From: Lepas anatifera | Lineage: Eukaryota > Arthropoda > Thecostraca > Lepadidae | Assembly: GCA_034440635.1 (NCBI GenBank) | Contig: JAOTON010001579.1 | Span: forward strand, 107,818 to 171,817 | DNA length: 64,000 nt | Direction: 5' to 3' | In this document: piece by piece, positions 54,606 to 64,000 of the stretch | How the letters are laid out: every line of letters starts with the position of its first letter | Numbering within the stretch: the first letter of the stretch is position 1 | The notes under the pieces: generated by a model | What the model saw: the letters and a program-made list of their open reading frames with translations, nothing else | Told to the model about the DNA's origin: nothing | Database searches by the model: none | Made by a program: the position numbers and the translations under genes

Positions 54606-55315
54606 GCATGCCACTGTCGGTTCTCCTGCTCACTGCAGTTTGGAACCTCGGCGTTCCGCTTCTAGCTTGATGTATGGCGATCACAGGGTGCAGTTTGTGG
54701 AATAGTTGTCTCCTGGTTTCATTGAGAAGCCGAAAACCTCAGTACATTATGTGGGGCTGTTTTTAGAATTGGTAGTTGTGTTGATTTGTTTTCGTTTTCA
54801 TTGTGGGTAAGATTTCGGCTTGAGTTTCAACATTTGCCGGGTATGAAGGCACTGTGTTGCGGGTTGCAGATAACATTTTTCACACAAATCGTCAACGCAT
54901 TAAGCCGGCAACAAAAGGAACAATCAGGATCAGCCACGACGACCGAAGATAAGTTGTGACAGTTTTAAAGAGTGCACGCTCAGCCGATAATTAGCAGTTG
55001 TCGCGATGCCCGATCACAGGGCGGCGCCAACCAACATACCGTGAAGCACGAACGAGGCCCAACAAAGCGAAAGGCCTAAATCGAAGGATGCTTTCTAGGT
55101 GGTTTATTTCTTGTCAGCGATAGTTCAAGACTGTATGCTTCCCCCTTGTCATTGAGAAGGGAGAATCATTCATCCCCGCCCTGCGTCCGCCAATGATCGC
55201 GAAAAATAGCGAGGGGCGTTGAATCGGCCCGCCGAAGGACAAGGGGAAGCAATATGAACCAAAACATTGTCATTTTGCAGTTTTTACCATGTACCATTTT
55301 GCAGTTTTTACCATC
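54606..55315. other. 3' flank, unassigned
   Basis: No AATAAA was noticed close after the stop codon. 55160-55195 (CCCGCCCTGCGTCCGCCAATG) matches the right end of family J and may be a solo remnant. 55276-55312 has TTTTGCAGTTTTTACCAT twice in tandem. Confidence 0.35.
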
Positions 55316-55705
55316 AGGTCATATTAGGTCACGAGGTGACCTCTGGAAGTCAAACCACTGGCGGGAGGTCTTTACGTTCAACATAGCGGAAAAAGTACTG
55401 GCAATTTCCTATCAAATGAACTCTACCAGGTCTCAATATCTCTAATGACATAAGAGTTATGACCAGTTTGCTTAATCATTGCATTTTGAGTGAAAATAGC
55501 CGATCTTGACCTAATTTGACCTCTGGAGGTCAAACCATTGACCTGAGCACTAAAACATGCAAAGTAATTTCTTACTGAATTCACGCGAGCTTTCTATTGC
55601 ACTTTGCAGATTTGCGCTAACGCCCATATTGTCGGAGTTAGAGGGGGGGCCATCGATGGCCCCCGGTGGGGCGAAGGTGGCGCCGGACCCCCGGTGGGGC
55701 GCGGG
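55316..55705 (-). mobile_element. family-C TTAA element, truncated, in right arm
   Basis: Reverse complement of 48663-49060. The terminus GGTGGGGCGCGGG is followed by TTAA at 55706-55709. It stops at about 55316, where homology to the left arm ends, so the duplication or a deletion broke inside this element. Confidence 0.85.
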
Positions 55706-55927
55706 TTAATATTCGCTTTCATTAGGGTCAATAATATTTCTAAGAAAAACATAAATTCGTGCAAAAACGACATAATTAAACAATTCACACCTTAACTTTT
55801 ATTTCGTTTTTGATTTGGTGACAACATAAACCTAAGACTGTTAAAAGAGGCGAAGGCTGGTAAACACGATTTTAGAGGAAATATAATTAAGCAACATACT
55901 CAAGCTTTTTGTCTCTTGTCCTGGTAG
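55316..55927. repeat. right arm of inverted duplication, part 1
   Basis: Matches 48441-49060 in reverse. It continues at 63461 after the 7.53-kb insertion; CCTGGTAG (55920-55927) is the insertion duplication. Confidence 0.92.
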
Positions 55928-55964
55928 CAGTGACGGATCCAAGGGGGGGCCAGGGGCCCCGGGC

Positions 55965-58900
55965 CCCCTTAGCTCGAAGCGCCCCAGTAAAGCTCAGCTC
56001 ATATCGGGCGCCGAAGGCGCCCGATATGAGCGGCGCGCCTGTACCCATTTCGTGCGCCAAGGTGGTAGATACCACTTATTCCACTTGAATGAACACATAC
56101 TCCTTAAAACCATGGCAAAGCGCCCCTGCCCAAACACTAGACGCCTTTACTGGTCTTTTGCGCCCCAGTAAAATGTTGAAGATGAAATTTAGAAAGATAA
56201 CAAAAGCGCCCCGGCAAAGAAAAGGCGCCGCTAGATAGCAAGATTGCGCCATGGGGAACTAATGCACCCCCTGAGTAGCCTAGGCGCCCCCTGGATGAAG
56301 CGCCCTACGGATACCATATGCGCCCTTGGCTAGGAAAGGCGCCCCTGGGCAGCAAAGGCAAATCTTGGTAACATAGGTGAACTGGACAGCATAAGCGCCC
56401 CTTAGATAGAAATAGGCGCTTTAGGAAAATAAAATGCTCACCTTGGGTAGAAAAAGGCGCCCTTTGATAGCCTAGGCGCCCACTGGAAAAAGCGCCCTAC
56501 GGATGCCATTTGTCATATGCACCCTTGGATAGCAAAGGCGCCCCTGGACAGCAAAGGCGCCCCTGGGTAGCAAAGGCGCCCCTAGGAAGGCACCCCTTCG
56601 ATAGAAACCCGCCTTTGGATAGCCTAGGCGCCCCCTGGATGAAGCGAACTACGGATATCATATGCGCCCTTGGCTAGGAAAGGCGCCCTGGGCAGCAAAG
56701 GCAAATCTTGGTAACATAGGTACCCCGGACAGCATAAGCGCCCCTTGGATAGAAGTAGGCGCTTTAGGAAAATAAAATGCTCACCTAGGGTAGAAAAAGG
56801 CGCCCTTTGATAGCCTAGGCGCCCACTGGAAAAGCGCCCTAAGGATGTCATATGCACCTTTGGATAGCAAAGGCGCCCCTGGACAGCAAAGACAACCCTG
56901 GATAAGACAAGTGCTGTGGACAGCAAAGGCGCCCCTAGGACGGCAGCCCTTCGATAGAAAAGCCGCCTTTGTATAGCCTAGGCGCCCCCTGGATGAAGCG
57001 CCCTACGGATATCATATGCGCCCTTGGCTAGGAAAGGCGCCCCTGGGCTGCAAAGGCAAATCTTGGTAACATAGGTGCCCAGGACAGCATAAGCGCCCCT
57101 TAGATAGAAAAAGGCGCTTTAGAAAATACAATGCTCACCTTGGGTAGAAAAAGGCGCCCTTTGATAGCCTAGGCGCCCACTGGAAAAAGCGCCCTACGGA
57201 TGTCATATGCACCCTTTGATAGCAAAGGCGCCCCTGGACAGCAAAGACAACCCTAAGTGCTGTGGACAGCAAAGGCGCCCCTGGGTAGCAAAGGCGCCCC
57301 TAGGAAGGCACCCCTTCGATAGAAAAACCGCCTTTAGATAGCCTAGGCGCCCCCTGGATGAAGCGCCCTACGGATACTATATGCGCCCTTGGCTAGGAAA
57401 GGCGCCCCTGGGCAGAAAAAGCAAATATTGGTAACATAGGTGCCCTGGACAGCATAAGCGCCCCTTAGATAGAAATAGACGCTTTAGGAAAATAAAACGC
57501 TCACCTTGGGTAGAAAAAGGCGCCCTTTGATAGCCTAGGCGCCTACTGGAAAAGCGCCCTACGGATGCCATATGCACCCTTGTATAGCAAAGGCGCCCCT
57601 GGATAGCAAAGAAAACCCTAGATAACACAAGTGCTGTGGATAGCAAAGGCACCCCTGGGTAGCAAAGGCGCCCCCTAGGAAGGCACCCCTTCGATAGAAA
57701 ATCCGCCTTTGGATAGCCTAGGCGCCCACTGGATGAAGCGCCCTACGGATATAATATGCGCCCTTGGCTAGGAAAGGCGCCCCTGGGCAGTAAAGGCAAA
57801 TCTTGGTAACATAGGTGCCCGGGGCAGCATAAGCGCCCCTTAGATAGAAATAGGCGCTTTAGGAAAATAAAATGCTCACCTTGGGTAGAAAAGACGCCCT
57901 TTTATAGCCTAGGCGCCCACTGGAAAAAGCGCCTACGGATGTCATATGCACCCTTGGATAGCAAAGGCGCCCCTGGACAGCAAATACAACCCTGGATAAC
58001 ACAAGTGCCGTGGACAGCAAAGGCGCCCCTGGGTAGCAAAGGCGCCCCTAGGAAGGCACCCCTTCGATAGAAAAGCCGCCTTTGGATAGCCTAGACGCCC
58101 CCTGGATAAACTAGGAGCCCGAGAAGGAAAACGAGCGCCCCACTGGGAAGTACAGGCGCCCTCTGTATAACATAGATGTCCCTTATCCACCTTCAGCTGC
58201 CCTGCATTGGAGCAGCGCCCCCCAAGACCAAAGGCGCCCCTGGACAAAAAGACGCCTCTTGGTATCAAAGGCGCTCCTAGATAACATATGCGCCCTTTAG
58301 ATAGGAATAGGCGCTCCAGGAAAGCAAAATGCACCCCTTGGTTAAGAAAGGTGCCCTTGGATAGCAAAGGCGTCCCTGGACAGCAAAGGCAAATCTGGGG
58401 AAACATAGGTGCCCTGGACAGAATAGGGGCCCCTTAGATAGAAATAGGCACTTCAGGAAAATAAATGCAACCCTTGGATAGAAAAAGTGCCCTTTGATAG
58501 TCCAGGCGCCCACTGGATAAAGCGCCGATGGATATCATATGCACTTTTAGATAGCAAAAGCGCCACTGGACAACAAAGACAACCCTGGATAACATAAGAG
58601 CTTTGGACAGCAAAGGCGCCCCTGGATAGCAAAGGCGCCCCTAGGAAGGCACCCCTTCGAAAGCAAAGGCGCCTTTGGATAGCCTATGCGCTCCCTAGAT
58701 AAACTAGGTGCCTGAGAAGGAAAATGAGCGCCCCATTGGAAAGTACAGGCTCCCCCTGTATAACATAGATGTCCCTTATCCATGTTCAGCTACCCTGGAC
58801 TGGAGCAGCGCCCCTCAAGAGCAAAGGCGCCGCTGGACAAAAAGGCGTCTCCGTATATCAAGGGCACTCCTAGATAATATATGCACTCCTTACATAGAAA

Positions 58901-60640
58901 TAGGCACTTCAGGGAAGCGAAAGGCGGCCTTTGGTTAGGACGGCGCCCTTGGACAGCCTAGGCGCCCTCTGCATAAAGCGCCCTACAGATATCATATGCG
59001 CCCTTGGATAGCTAAGGCGCCCCTGGACAGCAAAGTTAACCCTTCTTGAAATAGATGATCTGGACAGCATAGGCGGCCATGGATAAACTAGGCGCCTGAG
59101 AAAGAAAACAAGCGCCTCACTTGAGAGTACAGGCGCCCCCAGGATATCATAGGTGTCCCTCTCCATCTTCAGCTGCCTTTCTGTCTATGGTTTGGCACAC
59201 CTGTCCGACAGTTGCGCGCTCTGTTATAGGGCTCTAGCGCTCAATTTATGCATGAACTGCCTTTATTAACCACATTTCATTAACCCATAACTGAAGGCTT
59301 AGTGCTCCATCGCTGCAACCGGGTGCCTTTTTCAGTATGTGCGCCCCGTTTCCGAGAACGCTGCCCTCACCAACCAGCAGTCCTCCCCGCTCAGCAGATG
59401 AGCGCCTCTTTCTGATAACTAGGCACATTATTTCAGTGTTCGAGCGCCTTATTTCAGAATTTTTATTCTCCATCTATTTTGGGCTCCTCCTGGATTGCAG
59501 AGGCGCCCCCTCAAGTGCAAAGGCGCACCTGGATAGAAAAGTGCGCCCCATGTTTGCAAAGGCGCTCCAAGATAGCATATGTTCCCCTTAGATGGAAATA
59601 GGCACTTCAGGAAAGTAAAATGCTCCCTTTGGGTAGCAAAGGTGCCCCTTAACAGGGAAGGCAGCCCTAGATAACAAAGGTTCTCTGGACAGCATAGGTG
59701 CCCTTGGATAAACTGGTGCCCGGAAGAGAAAAATAGCGCCTCACCGGAGACAAAAAGCACCCCAGGATAACATAGGGGCATGTATTTCAATCATGTCTGT
59801 GATTGAAAAATACACCTAGACAGCATATGCGCCCCTGGATAGAAACACACCCCTGGGCAGTAACGGCGCCCCTGGAAAGCAATAGTGCGCCCCTGTAGAG
59901 AAAAAACCGCCTCCTGAATAATCTAGGCACCGCCCCCGAAATATCAGATGCCCGTGGATAGAACAGACTGCCTTGAATAAAACAGCGGCCCTGGATAGTA
60001 AAGGCGACCTTTGATAGCATAAGCGTTCCTTAGCAACAATATGGGCGCTACATGAGCTCAAGGTTCACGTGCACCTAAGCCCAATAATAGAGCAATCAAT
60101 CGATGCCGAAGCACTCCTTAAAGCACGGGCGCCAAATTTCCTAAGAAGTAAAGGCGCCTCTGGGTAGCAAAGGCGACCCTCGACAGTGGTGTAGGTATTC
60201 CTGAATAACAGCAGCGTACCTTGATAAGAATAGCCCCAAGATGGCACAGGTACCCTGTTGATAGGAAAAGCGCTCCTGAATATCAGAGGCACCCTCTGAA
60301 TGAGGTGCCCATGGAGAGCATAAGGGCGCCCTATGCATAGCAAAGTGCCGCCCCCTGGATAGCCTAAGCGCCCCTTGCATAGGGTAGGCGCCACTGGGTA
60401 GTATAGGTTACCTTGAATAAAAATACGCCCCTCAATACCAAGGTGAACCTGGATAAGAAAAAGCTCCCCTTGGGCACTGGGTATCAAAGGCACCCCCGGA
60501 ACAGCAAAGATGCCCCTGGATAGCTAGGTTGCGTCCATTGGGGAGTGAAGGCGCCCCTGGGTGGCACAGGTGCCTCATCGAAGCAAAGGCCCCCCAGAGA
60601 GCATAGGTGTCCCTGATGAGCACAGGTACTCCTGGACAGC
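55965..60640. repeat. GCGCCCC degenerate minisatellite with ~360-bp higher-order repeat
   Basis: The monomer is ~19-20 bp, approximately AAAGGCGCCCCTGGATAGC. Between 56.3 and 58.1 kb monomers are organised in a higher-order unit marked by CGCCCTTGGCTAGGAAAGGC, at 56321, 56665, 57019, 57384 and 57759 (steps of 344, 354, 365 and 375 bp). Order decays towards 60.6 kb. The complementary strand lacks stops over long stretches, giving spurious Arg/Leu/Gly-rich frames up to 154 codons. Confidence 0.92.
55997..56031. repeat. perfect 16-bp-arm palindrome at the hAT left end
   Basis: GCTCATATCGGGCGCC, loop GAA, then GGCGCCCGATATGAGC. It lies 70 bp inside the terminus, in the subterminal zone where hAT transposases bind (family knowledge), at the start of the GCGCCCC array. 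Confidence 0.88.
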
Positions 60641-61769
60641 CCCTAAATGACGTTGCATAATGTTACGATTCCTATTATGACGTATGCTATTATATCAAAG
60701 TAAAGGTTATTCAGTGTTTAGATCAAGGTTACAGGTCAATTTTAAAGGTCACTGGCCTTGATGATCAAGGCTTGATCAAAGGTCATTGGTAAGCTTGGGC
60801 ACAGCGCTAGTTATAGCGTAAATTAGGCATAATATGTTGGGTTGTGCCGTAATAGGTCAATGACCTTGAAGGACCTTGACCCCAAAAAATTGCAGACATT
60901 GTTTAGAGCCTTCCCTTTTGGCCTCAGCCCTGTTCTAGAGTATTCGCTCTCCGTTCCGGCCCGTTGGGGGGTGCTTGAACACTCCCTCGAGGTCTCCCAG
61001 TGGCACGAAAAAACGTCGGCGCGAAGCGACACAGTACTTGTCACACCTTATCATTGATCAATTCCGCAACTTTCCCTCAAAATTTAAGGTTGCGTCATCT
61101 CAGGTCAGGTCACCAGTGCAGGTCAAGTGACCTCACCCCAAAAAAATGTTTAAGTTGGCGTAAGTAAGAAAAGGGTGAATCTATCGAATTCAAACTTGTA
61201 CCATATAATGGGCCCAAAAAGTACTAATACATTTATTGCGGGATTTTTCCCATCGATGACCTAGGGACAGGTACGAATCATGACCTCTCCATTTAAAATG
61301 CATGGGGTAAAACGGAAATTTGCCGAAAAATTGCTCTATGTCTGCAGACGCCGCTTGGAATACCTTCGGATTCCCCAAATCATGGTATCCTAGGCCTCTT
61401 TATCGGTTCATGTTGCAAGTTTAGACATGTTACCTCTGAGAGTTCATCTGGGGCTTCCTAAGCAGGTTTTAAGACTTGGGTTAATTGCTTTGCAGGAAAT
61501 ATTGACAAAACCCGTATTTTGATACCATTTTTTATTGCTATTGTGAGTTGATTCATATGCATACTGACTATGCTAGGCTAGATGGTGACCTTGACCTAGC
61601 CTTAGGTCAGGTCATTTTTTATGTTTTGACCTAGTATAGTCATATTATGCATTATTTGATCATTCGCCGTAACGAGAGGAAGCGAAGTGTGCCTAAAAAT
61701 GATTCTAGCTCAACTCTGGCAGATGCTAGAGTATATACACAGAGGCATGTTGTAAGCTTTGTCTCGGGG
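60641..61769 (-). mobile_element. family-B-like TTAA element, diverged, inside the hAT insertion
   Basis: From about 60950 to 61760 the sequence matches B copies (CCGGCCCGTTGGGGGGTGCTTGAAC, AGGTCAGGTCACCAGTGCAGGTCAAGTGACC, GACCTCTCCATTTAAAATGCATGGG, CTAGTATAGTCATATTATGCAT). Termini and TTAA are not clear. 60641-60950 is rich in GGTCA motifs and unassigned. Confidence 0.6.
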
Positions 61770-62540
61770 GAGGGGCCCTAGCGCTGATCGCGGGAAAAAT
61801 CCCCAATGGCCCCCAGGGGCCCTCAGGGAGTCAGGAAATCTGGCGTGGGTGGAATCCGGTAGGAGGGATTTTGGGTCTCCAGAATCAGCTGAGGGGCCCG
61901 TGCCAGTTAAGGGGGCCCCAGATAAGGGCCCCCGACGAGCTCATTTGACCTCAGCGCCAACACAGGATTCTCAAGACCAGCGTGGGGTGCCTACCTATTT
62001 AAACGGTTTCTAAATAAGCTCAGGGACCCAAAACTAACCCAGGGATCCAATTTTCAACTCATGGAGCCCAGACACTCTGAGGGGAACCTGCAGAAGCTCA
62101 GAAGGCCCATAAAACTAATAGGGCCAGACTAGCTGGGTGCCTCGACGAACTAGTGCCCAGATACGCACAACGGGCCCCAAACAAGCTGAAGGGATCTATA
62201 TCAGTTAAACAGAAAACAATACCAACCCAGGGGACCCTGACCAGCTTAAGGGACACTTATCCAGCTTGGGGCTCAGGCTCAGAGCTCCAGCTTTTAGCTC
62301 AGAGGGCCCAGGACCGGTTGAGGGGGCCCTCATATCAATAAAAGGGCCCCAAAAAAGCTTAATAGGCTTCAGCGGCGACATATAGGTTTCAAGTTCAGTG
62401 TGAGAGTCTGGTTAACTAAAGCGGTCCCAGATCAGCTGAGGGGACTCGATATAAACTCATCGAAGTCACCGAAAACTCAGGGGCCCAGGCCCGCAGAGGT
62501 TCTGCGGCCTATGAGGCTCAGGTTAGCGTCAATCGGGTAT
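61770..62540. repeat. second degenerate array, GGGGCCC/AGCTCAG type
   Basis: Irregular units of about 20-25 bp with GGGGCCC, AACTCA/AGCTCAG and AAAACTA elements, for example across 61900-62350. Much degraded. The 84-codon frame at 61759-62013 is an artefact. Confidence 0.65.
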
Positions 62541-62835
62541 TTCAGTATTGAGCCGTTAGCCAGGACAACTGTGATAAGTGGAGGTGGTGGATACATGACA
62601 CCTCAGTTTTTACCATGACCGAATATAACTATATTATTTGCTCATCGCGCTCCAGTTAGTGTCAGTGGGTGCTTACAGCATTTTCTACCACGGTACCAGT
62701 CCTTAGCTGGCCCGAAATATGCTTGATGGTAAACGTGAACATGTCCTCACTAAGAGGAAGCTTTCATGAAAATAAGCATTTACAAATCCTTTTTTAAACG
62801 CGTTCTTCATTGACACTGGCCGCCTTTTTGGTGGT
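62541..62835. other. no recognisable feature
   Basis: Unique-looking stretch inside the hAT insertion between an array and the nested MITE. Confidence 0.3.
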
Positions 62836-62843
62836 AAATTGGC

Positions 62844-63373
62844 CAGTGGCGGATCCAAGGGGGGAGGGAAAAAAGGCATTCCCCAAACGGAAAAAGCTCG
62901 GGGCAAATCTGCGTTTTCGCCCCCAAAGCGATCAACCTCCTTTTTCCCCTACTCCTTCTTAGTTTATAAGCAAGATTTTGGTGTTCCAACTCTCAACTTC
63001 AAACAGAACATAAGTTGATAAGATGTTCCCTGACCTGTCCCCTCGAATCCGGAAATGTAAAAAACACTGAAGATTATATATTCGGGCACAGCCCTTCATC
63101 AGAATCATGGAGTAAATATAAATAATTCTCAGTTATAGTATAGCCAGACCTCCATAGTATAGCAAGGCATAGTATAGCCAGCCTTGGATGGGAAGAAGTA
63201 TCTCGAGCCCATACTTTTCACCCCGTGAAGTTTTTTGGCTTTTTTGCCTCAAATACCCAAAATTCTACGGGCAAGTGATATTGCTAGCGCAGCTTTTTAC
63301 TGCGTGACGTTTTTTTTTTTGCTTTTCGACTTTAGTTTGCCCCTCCTAAACCGACCGGCTAGATCCGCCACTG
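62844..63373. mobile_element. nested hAT MITE, 530 bp, 8-bp TSD
   Basis: TSD AAATTGGC at 62836-62843 and 63374-63381. Ends CAGTGGCGGATCCAAGGGG and the complement of CAGTGGCGGATCTAGCCGG. It carries a single-arm relative of the 32-kb fold-back element. It inserted within the larger hAT element after that formed. Confidence 0.92.
63029..63180. repeat. single arm of the fold-back element
   Basis: CTCGAATCCGGAAATG, AACACTGAAGATTATATATTC, CCCTTCATCAGAATC and TAATTCTCAG match the left arm at 32050-32150. The second arm is missing. Confidence 0.75.
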
Positions 63374-63683
63374 AAATTGGCGCCCCTCAGGTTCGGCGCC
63401 CCCAGGTTCGGCGCCCTCCGAGCCTGGGCCCCCCTTAACGAAATCCTAGATCCGTCACTGCCTGGTAGTCTATTCAAATATAAGCTTCAACATTCTGGCT
63501 ACAGTCAGAACCATAGTCGAAGTCAAAGTCGGAGTCGTAGTCGATCTTTTCAGGCCGGATTCTAAGTCGACTCCGATGAAATGCTGCCGACTCCGCAGCA
63601 CTGGTCTTGAGTGCTGGTGATGTTCGCCGGGTCCACATCCACCCAGATCCACTCCGCCCGAGGGTCTATTTAATTGGCTGAAA

Positions 63684-63867
63684 CTAATAATTGTTGCGGT
63701 TTAACGACGCACCAACTGCCAGAGAGTCATACGGCGTCAGCAACTATCACCCTGCTGGAAGGGATTTTTGGGATCAGATCGACTTATCCAGAAGCTACGC
63801 CGGGACTTGCACTCGGGACCGGTGGCTTAGAAGACAAGGGTGCTATCCACTAAGCCACCTCATCCCC
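63684..63867 (-). mobile_element. tRNA-derived SINE, uninterrupted paralogue of the 47.2-kb copy
   Basis: The same insertion as 47204-48225, with TSD CTATTTAATTGGCTGAAA on both sides in reverse. Its TTAA at 63701-63704 is the unoccupied target of the family-A element. Confidence 0.9.
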
Positions 63868-63961
63868 TATTTAATTGGCTGAAAAATTTTAGGCATTCGC
63901 ATAGCATATGTTATTCTTTTTGTATATTTTAGTACAGAGCATCGAAGAAAATATTTAAGTG

Positions 63962-63965
<4 letters not shown>

Positions 63966-64000
<35 letters not shown>
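63966..64000. repeat. (TA)n microsatellite at window edge
   Basis: Counterpart of 47062-47104; continues beyond the window. Confidence 0.97.

Larger units (their letters stand above)
55928..63460. mobile_element. 7.53-kb non-autonomous hAT-type insertion filled with tandem arrays
   Basis: Flanked by the 8-bp duplication CCTGGTAG (55920-55927 and 63461-63468). The left arm of the inverted duplication has this site once, intact (CTACCAGG at 48441-48448). The termini are inverted: CAGTGACGGATCCAAGG on the left and the complement of CAGTGACGGATCTAGGA on the right. Contents in order: a GCGCCCC array (to ~60640), a diverged family-B-like TTAA element, a GGGGCCC/AGCTCAG array, and a nested hAT MITE. 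No transposase frame is visible, so it depends on an hAT transposase elsewhere (inference). Confidence 0.9.
63461..64000. repeat. right arm of inverted duplication, part 2
   Basis: Reverse complement of 47105-48448 without the family-A element: CGACTCC-rich tract (63515-63570), empty TTAA site at 63701-63704, SINE, then TTTTTGTATATTTTAGTACAGAG up to the (TA)n tract. It runs off the window end. Confidence 0.93.

Noticed and set aside
56624..60493. Series of minus-strand frames encoding similar Arg/Leu/Gly-rich peptides as a gene family
   Set aside because: They are the complement of the GCGCCCC tandem array. Their similarity is repeat similarity.

Overview
Animal nuclear DNA, almost certainly from an invertebrate. 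No bacterial gene organisation is visible. The window is dominated by decayed non-LTR retrotransposons (LINEs), tRNA-derived SINEs, several families of non-autonomous DNA transposons (MITEs), minisatellites and (TA)n tracts. The only two cellular protein-coding loci I can support encode secreted PAN/apple plus C-type-lectin-domain (CTLD) proteins. That architecture is frequent in lophotrochozoan and arthropod lineages, but I cannot name the species from the sequence.

Left third (1-25 kb). A PAN-CTLD-CTLD pseudogene lies on the minus strand (2686-3807). It is followed by a TTAA-flanked MITE, a SINE with a perfect 15-bp target-site duplication (TSD) and the first family-A TTAA element. Two 5'-truncated plus-strand LINEs follow at 8.8-13.2 kb; the second has an uninterrupted 888-codon frame. 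Next come a GGAACATCCC minisatellite (13.3-14.6 kb) and more TTAA elements (families G, B, F).

Middle (25-47 kb). One family-A element is nested inside another (25.6-27.3 kb). A minus-strand LINE (28.6-31.5 kb) is split by a further family-A element exactly at a TTAA in its reading frame. The rest holds a 250-bp fold-back element, LINE fragments, a 42-bp frame-preserving minisatellite, three to four family-E elements, and a cluster of (TA)n tracts with a TA-flanked MITE.

Right part (47-64 kb). A segment of about 2 kb at 47.1-49.06 kb is present again in inverted orientation at 55.3-64 kb. Each copy is an intact 'empty site' for an insertion found only in the other. The left copy carries an 837-bp family-A element (TSD TTAA). 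The right copy carries a 7.53-kb hAT-type insertion (8-bp TSD CCTGGTAG, CAGTGACGGATC termini) made mostly of a degenerate GCGCCCC tandem array. An intact single-exon PAN-CTLD gene (53922-54605) lies between the arms.

The most notable theme is a group of related TTAA-target MITE families (A, B, C, G). They share CACGCGC/CCCGCGC-type ends, a subterminal 9-bp GC hairpin followed by a T-tract, and interiors packed with TGACC/AGGTCA motifs that look like nuclear-receptor half-sites. They are a candidate dispersed regulatory or structural system. Family letters (A to J) are my own labels for repeats seen within this window.
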